Shown: positions 58,101 through 64,000 of the stretch, piece after piece | How positions within the stretch are numbered: the first letter of the stretch is position 1 | How the letters are laid out: each line of letters opens with the position of its first letter | NCBI GenBank assembly: GCA_036346405.1 | Contig: CM070548.1 | Span: 90,428,588-90,492,587 of the forward strand | Direction of reading: 5' to 3' | Length of the DNA stretch: 64,000 nt | From: Phyllostachys edulis | Lineage: Eukaryota > Streptophyta > Magnoliopsida > Poales > Poaceae | Program-made: the position numbers and the translations under genes | The notes under the pieces: generated by a model | The model's input: the letters and a program-made list of their open reading frames with translations, nothing else | The model's database searches: none | What the model was told of the DNA's origin: nothing

Positions 58101-61100
58101 ATTCTCTCGGAGCATCTGGAATTTTCTGCGCAGAGGATTGCTTTACAGATTCAGCCTGCCCAATATAAAGATATTACAATTGTGTACCAGTGAAACACAG
58201 AATCTTTTTTAAAGAAAAACTATGTGATCAGCTGACCTCAACAAATGAGGCTACAAGTTCAGGCCTCAACACACAAAAGCGGTGCTGTAGTCCAATGAAG
58301 TTAGAATCTCGAGGAGTCACTCTCATCAGATCCAAAATATAATGCCTACAGAGTAGGAAAAAGCCAAACAACTATGTTGAATAAACTGGCAGGAAAACAT
58401 TAACGCACTTTACTGTAAAGTCACGAGCAACGACAAAAAAAAGGGAAGCAACATTGGAGATTTTTGACAGTTCAAGCATATGATAATTAAATTAGGGTCA
58501 GCTCAGAATGCACTATTAGGTTGTTTACACATTTAATGTTTCTCAAAAAAGGCCACAAAAGCCCAACAAAACTGATGCGGATCGAACCACCAAAACCGCA
58601 ACAATTTGTGCTATTAAATCAGAGAAAGAGGTTAGTGCTGATTTGGTTGATGATTCATTCCTATGGGCAAAATACTTGTTAATACCGAGAAGCGGAGAGG
58701 GAGGTGTAGGAGGACAGCTGGGAAGTCCATGGAAGCATAGGGGCAAAAATGGCTGCGAGTACTCGTGTGCCGTGCCCAACGGCGCACCAAAAAGAAGTTT
58801 CAGGCAAAGAGAGTAAGAATGTCGCAGAACGTAAAGATGGCAATTCTGCACGTGTGCTCACAGGTGCAGTGGAAACCCTAGCTGGGTGTACACAAGTGTG
58901 GAATGTGCATGGGCAGCAGTGCATAAAACCAACTTCTGAACATGTGGGAGAGGAGCCAGTAATTGATGACTGCTTGAGCCAGGAAAAGAAGCCACCCAGC
59001 CAGGAATTAAAGGGCACAAGCCAGGAGGAAGAAGCTACAGTGCTTGCTCCAGTTTTTATTCGGATTGGGACTATATCAATCCAAATCACATGAATTAGAG
59101 TAAGAGTCGGTTAGCTCTTTTATTTAGTCTGAGCTGTGTGCGTGAAAATTAAATTAGTGAATTCTTCGGTGTGTTGATCAGGAGTTAATATTTGGACTTG
59201 AGTCCAGGTCGTGTAGTCTGCCTTTGGCCCATGTGTGCGTGTGTTTTAGGCCATATAAAAGGCTAGGGCCAATGCCCTTTTAACTAGATTATTACGTGAT
59301 ATTGTCGATTTTTATCTACAGAAAAAAAATGCCATTGTTGGAGACGCATATCATGCCTCGAGTTCTTTGTGAAACCAATCTAGGGTTTCAGTCTGTGTTG
59401 CGTGGGATCAAGGCCGTTCGTTCTTGGGATTGCACGCCGAATCCTTTCAGGAATTTCCCCACTTCTCTTCGTGATCAACTGTTGGTTCGGCGGTGGAAGA
59501 ATTCAGGATGTGGTCTGCATCAAGTTGGTGAGTTTATTGCTGATTGATCAAGTCACGGTTCATTTATCCCTTACTGCTGTTTTGTTCTCCTGAATTGGTT
59601 TTTTATTCCTATTAATCAAGTTGAGTTTCCTGCTGATCCTTGCTCGTGGACAGATTCCCAATCTCATAGCTGCTGTTCTTGTTGGACGAGAGCTACTTAG
59701 TTGGTGACTTGTCTAGATAGTGCCTTACTGCTGCCGCACTATTATCTGCTGTTTGACCAACTAGCAAGAGATATTTTGCTGCTACTTTTCATCTCATTGA
59801 TGTTGTTACATCGGTTACTTGGATTGGAGGAGCTGCTGCTGAGGCCTAAGCATACACACATACACATCCGACATTTCTTGCACAACTAAACAGAGGAGTT
59901 CCTGCTATTTGTTCTAGTACCATGAAAGATTGGGCACAAACACACGTCAACTAGGCCATTACCCAGTGTTGCCAAACAAAAGGCCTTAAGAAACAAGGTA
60001 TAAAAAAAGGCAGCAATTGCAGAGCATTTCATCAATCACACCGAAAAGTAAACTAACCACAATGTTTAATTTAAAGTAAGAAGTACCTGTCATCACTTCC
60101 AACAATTCCCTTGCATTCGACTGTAGCAGCTAATTTTACAGGATTGCCAGAACCATCCAAAACCACATGCTCCTTCACATGGAGCCGCTTTGCAGCCTCA
60201 ACTACCTAAAAAAGCAGACCTTTAGAGTTTAAATGAAGATATTGACACAAAATAAAAATAGTTTAAAAAAGATTTAAAAAAAGGTGATTATCACATGGCA
60301 GTATGGCAAGGCCAGAGAGTTTATTCATTGCCACCAAGACTTTAAGACTAAAGTATGAATGTATGATTGCTGAACCTTTCTAGTACCTTCTATTATTATT
60401 ACATAATTACCTTCGACAGAAAATCAAAGTGCCCCGGTCAGGCAAACTGTACACACTACGTAAATATGCCCTTCGACAGAGAATCAAGTGTGCACCAGTC
60501 AAGCAAGCCAACACACATTACACAAACATGCTACAAACATGCTTGACAAAACTTGATATATTAGGAAAACTAGACAGATAGTAGTCAAGTGGTCAAGCCA
60601 TACATCATTATCCATCAGGATGACAGGTGAATCAACAACAAAGTAGATACTCAAAAACTTGCGACAGTGAAAATGGTATTTCAGTAAGCAATACTTAGTA
60701 ATTATAGCACGCAATTTTAGCATCGCTGCTGGTAATCTCAATAAACCTCCTATCATTAATCATTATATTGAGCAAGTAAATCTTAATCAACATAACAACC
60801 AATACATTTTAACAACCAACCTGACAACACTAGCAAATTCTTGTTCGAACTGGACAAGATGTCTAGAGGTCATGCAACAGGACAAACAGTCCACTACTAA
60901 AGAACATAAGAAGTTTGAGTTCATACAGCAGATAAAATAGCACAATCTTGTGAAACAATGTTTTGCTTTCCAGAAGAAAAATGTTAACTGACCTTCGAAT
61001 GGAATGATTCGTTCCAAGATATCTTCTTGCCATTATCGACAGAACCGTACAGAAGGGAATCGGACTTGTCTCCTTGAAGAATACCAGGTATGATACTCTA

Positions 61101-62267
61101 CAATTCCAGTATAATTGCTAAGGCACATTAATAAGAACTTAGCAAAACATTTGCATCATTAAAACCAATTAAGGAAAAAAAAAGTTGGCTCAAATAAGTA
61201 TACATGTGAAAGAGCAAAATACAGAATGCACTTATCAAACTCTAAATATCATCAGCATCAGTCTATACTATAAATCACATAGTGTACTCAACAAATAAAT
61301 TCGAGTAGTGATCTCATAAGAAGCACAGGCATAGAGTGTGTAATGTTCGCTAGTACATCGGGGGTAAACACCATGGGAGGGAGGTCGGACGGCGATGACT
61401 GGAATAAGAAAGCGCTACATGAAGGGGGCACTAGTTGGGTAGAGAGACTTAGAACAGCCAGCCAAGGAGGTACAACCGGGAACTATAAACTCAAGGAGTC
61501 AAGGGACTTTGTTAATTCATCTTTGCTTAATGAAACCGCGTGTCTTCTCATCCTTAAATAGATGGTGATCCTAACAATAGAATCCTATCCTAACAAGCAA
61601 ACCTAATTGAACGGACTACTAGATAACAGATAGGATAAAATAACAATAGAATCCTATCCAAACTACTTGAACGTGTTCATCTGCTGCGGCTGTTGCCCAT
61701 CACGCGTCAGCTCCTTGGGCACATACAACTGGCTGCTGGCCAGCCAGCCATGCACGTGACAGAGAGATTATTGCACTTAAGGTGTGCAAGCAAAACTAGA
61801 AGGCAGTGAAATAGCAGAAAAACATGATCTAAACAGGAAAAGTATCTAGAAATGCTATAAATCAGTAACTGTTTTCTAGACAAACCTGAGCTACAACCCT
61901 GTGACCTCTGTAATCAACTATAGCCATTGCAAGATTGTAAAGCCCAGGAATATCAGCTTCTTGGTAAGCCTTAGTTCCTTTTAAGTCATTGTTAGCAGAA
62001 GCATAGGTCGCCTGCTCACTGTCTGCTATTTGTGCCTCTGCAGATGCATCAGAACTATTGTCCAAAACACCATCAGGCTCTTTAGTTTTTGAATTCACTC
62101 TTCCACCGGAATCTGCATGGTTCCCATCTGGCTTAGCCCCCAAATCAGGCGAGGAGACTTTCGCACTTTTACCGGACCCATTTTGGCTGTTTGGCTTGTG
62201 GTCCTTTGAAACGTGTTCGTAGTCAGAGTCAACAGCAAAACTAAAGAAAATATTGTTGTGGACATAC
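52181..62267 (-). CDS. FMT: FRIENDLY / clustered mitochondria (CLU) protein, 3' 19 exons, 5' end beyond window
   Basis: Nineteen exons encode the last ~956 residues. On the minus strand they are 62267-61886, 61097-60993, 60205-60087, 58345-58237, 58155-58066, 57644-57510, 57436-57266, 57183-57097, 56656-56525, 56360-56211, 56133-56065, 55810-55652, 55553-55497, 55423-55383, 54997-54878, 54409-54100, 54024-53917, 53553-53488 and 52642-52181. Phases join without a break. Landmarks are YVHNNIFFSFAVDSDYEH, QATYASANNDLKGTKAYQEA, YILDLMRVTPRD (CLU domain), FNPNVFTEYKL and FEVPDDARLGAKRVAVLRNL (central eIF3-type domain). TPRs follow (YLAMVLYHAGDTAGAIVQQH, MALFYHGLNQTELALRHMS), then an Ala/Asn-rich tail. 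CLU proteins are cytosolic, bind mRNAs for mitochondrial proteins and keep mitochondria dispersed. Plant FMT is about 1400 aa, so some 450 N-terminal residues lie to the right. One intron is GC-AG; the first visible intron carries a gypsy element. Confidence 0.93.
54410..54877 (-). other. GC-AG intron in FRIENDLY
   Basis: The exon ends ...GCTCACAG and the intron begins GCATGT (donor at 54877-54876), ending TTTTTTCAG before CTACGGTAAC. Using GC keeps the serine codon AG|C and the conserved DTAHSYGNMALFYHG reading. The nearest GT donor, four bases on, would break the frame. Confidence 0.8.
58346..60086. other. Large FRIENDLY intron with probable transposon insertion
   Basis: This 1.74-kb intron contains a segment (about 58550-59900) with plus-strand frames, including a 114-codon one at 58749-59093 and another at 59296-59547. 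Its style differs from the surrounding AT-rich intron. It may be a decayed retroelement, but I could not define its ends. Confidence 0.4.
60412..60535. repeat. Two-copy ~60-bp diverged tandem repeat in a FRIENDLY intron
   Basis: CCTTCGACAGAAAATCAA at 60412 and CCTTCGACAGAGAATCAA at 60471 each lead into a similar stretch with CGGTCAGGCAA / CAGTCAAGCAA, ACACA and AAATATGC / AAACATGC. Confidence 0.7.
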
Positions 62268-62712
62268 CTGAAATATATAAGAGCAGAGGTAAGCATCTCT
62301 AGATGGAAATGAAACTAAACAACCTTGCACATCATTCACTTCAAGCATGACATACTAATTAAGGATATATTTTTAAAGAGGTGACTTGATATAAAATTAT
62401 ATTGTGCAAAAACTTAACTAGGTGCTATCATGCAAACTCCATATGCTTCTGCTAACCAATGACATTTTGGATGTGCTAGATTTCAGTGGACTTAAGCCCA
62501 CATGGATGAGCATTTCACAAATAATCCATCAGATCATATACGAGTGATCCCATAATCTCGGGTCTTTTTAAATAAACGCAACAAAATCTCATCCAATGGT
62601 TCACATGTGATGTGAGCTCGCAAGATAGCACCAGGCTATTGGTTTACACTATATACTCCCCCAATTATACATACACATCATTCACGGATTTGCACTAACA
62701 ATCTAAAATAGA

Positions 62713-64000
62713 TGTGGGGAAAATACTACAGGAGGCGCAAGCAACCAGGGACCCTTCCATCTACGTCTGACTCTTCCGAATCAGACAAGCAACAGGATAT
62801 CTTTCCATCTACGACTGGTTGATCCGAATCAGGAAAGACTTGATTTATTGCTTATCAATAAAGAGATGGTATAGGATACCCCTTCCGGGTATTTGGCAGG
62901 CTAGATTCGTATCCCTTCCGGAGTCTTAGTTAGAGATTGATTGTTAGGCTATATATTCAGGAGACTTAGTATCTCCAGGAAATAACAAAGAGAGTTATCA
63001 ATCTATTATCTTCCTCTACTTTCTCCTACTGCCTGCGCCTAATCCCTCCTTGTGCATATCTTCTTCTTCTCCGGTCCCTATCTTCCGATCACCAAGGCTC
63101 CTGGCTGCCGAGGCCCTGGGCCAAAACCGCAAGTCTGCCATACGTACAGGTTACGCTCCGGCGCGGGGCGTGACAACTTGGTATCAAAGTTGTCGATCTT
63201 GGAAGGATCAAGCGCAGAGATGGCCAACGAGGATATCGTTGCGATGATAGAGCAGGTTGTTCTACTGACAGCATCCATGACAGCAATGAACACAAACATG
63301 ACGAACTTGACGACATCAATCAACAATGTCAGGGATGACTTGGGTGCGTCCATCATGGGCGTCAGGACCAACCTGCAGGGAGTGCAAGGTCACCTAGACA
63401 ACCACTTGCAAGTTTTGGAGCAACAGCGAATAGGAGATGGTATGCTTCCAGCACCAGCACGCCACGCCACCCGCCCGCCCACAACGGTGCGTACCGACAC
63501 TGAGACGGAAATCAAACACCCCGTTTCTACAAACTAGAGTTTCCTACCTACGAGGGAAAAGACGATCCCTTGGGTTGGCTGCAGCGTTGTGAGCAATTCT
63601 TCGAGGACAGCGAACACCCAAAGATGACAAAGTCTGGCTCTCCTCCTATCACCTCACTAGAATCGTGCAATAGTGGTATTTCCAGCTTGAGCGCGATGAA
63701 GGTGAACCTACATGGCGCAATTTCAAGGAGCACGTCAACTTACAATTTGGGTCATCTATCCGTCACAACCTAGGCGAACTTAAAGATTTATGTTAGACAG
63801 GAACGGTCAAGGAATATCAAGCACTCTTCCTTGCCATCCTTTGTCGTACCGAGCATCTCTTCAACCACGACAACAAGTCCAACTTTTCACTCCAGGGTTG
63901 ATCGGTCGAGCCTATCCGAACAGATGTGGAACTCCAAAATCCAGCAAGCCTTCAGATGGCCATGGCTTTAGCTCACACTTACGAACACCGGGCTCATGTT
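62713..64000 (+). mobile_element. Ty3/gypsy retrotransposon in a FRIENDLY intron, continues past window
   Basis: The left LTR is 62713-63175 (TGTGGGGAAAATACTACAGG ... GGGGCGTGACA), followed by a TGGTATCAAAGT primer-binding site at about 63179. Gag begins at 63220. The element is in the opposite orientation to the host gene and lies in the intron upstream of the exon at 62267. Its right end, and so its target duplication, is outside the window. Confidence 0.85.
63220..64000 (+). pseudogene. gypsy gag, frameshifted
   Basis: Starts MANEDIVAMIEQVVLL with a coiled-coil-like N-terminus. After a frameshift near 63520 it continues LEFPTYEGKDDPLGWLQRCE, the gypsy gag core. Another shift is needed at about 63630 to read KVWLSSYHLT and then KEHVNLQFGSSIRHNLGELK. 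Stops occur at about 63672, 63793 and 63899. The element is decayed. Confidence 0.8.

Noticed and set aside
58749..59093. 114-codon plus-strand frame in a FRIENDLY intron
   Set aside because: No recognised domain; probably part of an intronic transposon insertion.

Overview
The window is plant nuclear DNA, almost certainly from a grass (Poaceae). The evidence is spliceosomal introns, the combination of transposon families (Ty3/gypsy with an antisense ORF, Ty1/copia, hAT, Mutator-like and Tourist-like MITEs, Helitrons), GC-rich 5' exons, and host genes of land-plant type. I cannot name the species. No tRNA, rRNA, CRISPR or bacterial-type operon was seen.

Four host genes are supported. A two-exon alpha/beta-hydrolase (17660-19272, +) has a complete Ser-Asp-His triad. 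A small AT-hook nuclear protein (42100-42522, +) is a single exon. An OEP16-3 / complex I B14.7-type protein of the Tim17/22/23 family (49211-51192, +) has two coding exons. A 19-exon 3' part of the clustered-mitochondria protein FRIENDLY/CLU (52181-62267, -) runs off the right edge. OEP16-3 and FRIENDLY are convergent neighbours and both families act at organelles, mitochondria in particular. A fifth, dead gene (about 545-3629) is a coiled-coil protein with a C-terminal hydrophobic tail, broken by a hAT element.

Most of the rest is layered transposon sequence, and many layers can be dated relative to each other from target-site duplications (TSDs). 1-10018: a degenerate minisatellite, the coiled-coil pseudogene split by a 2.37-kb hAT element, a 3.46-kb solo LTR with a Mutator-like MITE inside it, and a likely Helitron 3' end. 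10019-17041: an internally deleted copia element carrying a hAT MITE in gag and a Helitron in its 3' LTR, then local tandem duplications, a non-autonomous hAT, a Tourist-like MITE and a second copy of the Mutator-like MITE. 20684-23813: a 3.1-kb element with about 440-bp terminal inverted repeats enclosing a TATA promoter, a 5'-UTR intron and an ORF I read as dsRBD-like. 24185-40590: a MITE split by one copia element (24336-40380), itself split by a Tat-type gypsy element with a spliced antisense ORF and by a solo LTR. 40616-49210: a Tourist-like MITE, the AT-hook gene, a second SIRE-type LTR and unassigned GC-rich DNA. 62713-64000: the start of another gypsy element inside an intron of FRIENDLY.

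The most interesting items for follow-up are the long-TIR element at 20.7-23.8 kb, the Helitron whose empty site can be read from the sister LTR, the pair of palindromic Mutator-like MITEs, and the intron-containing antisense ORF of the gypsy element with its matching tandem repeats.
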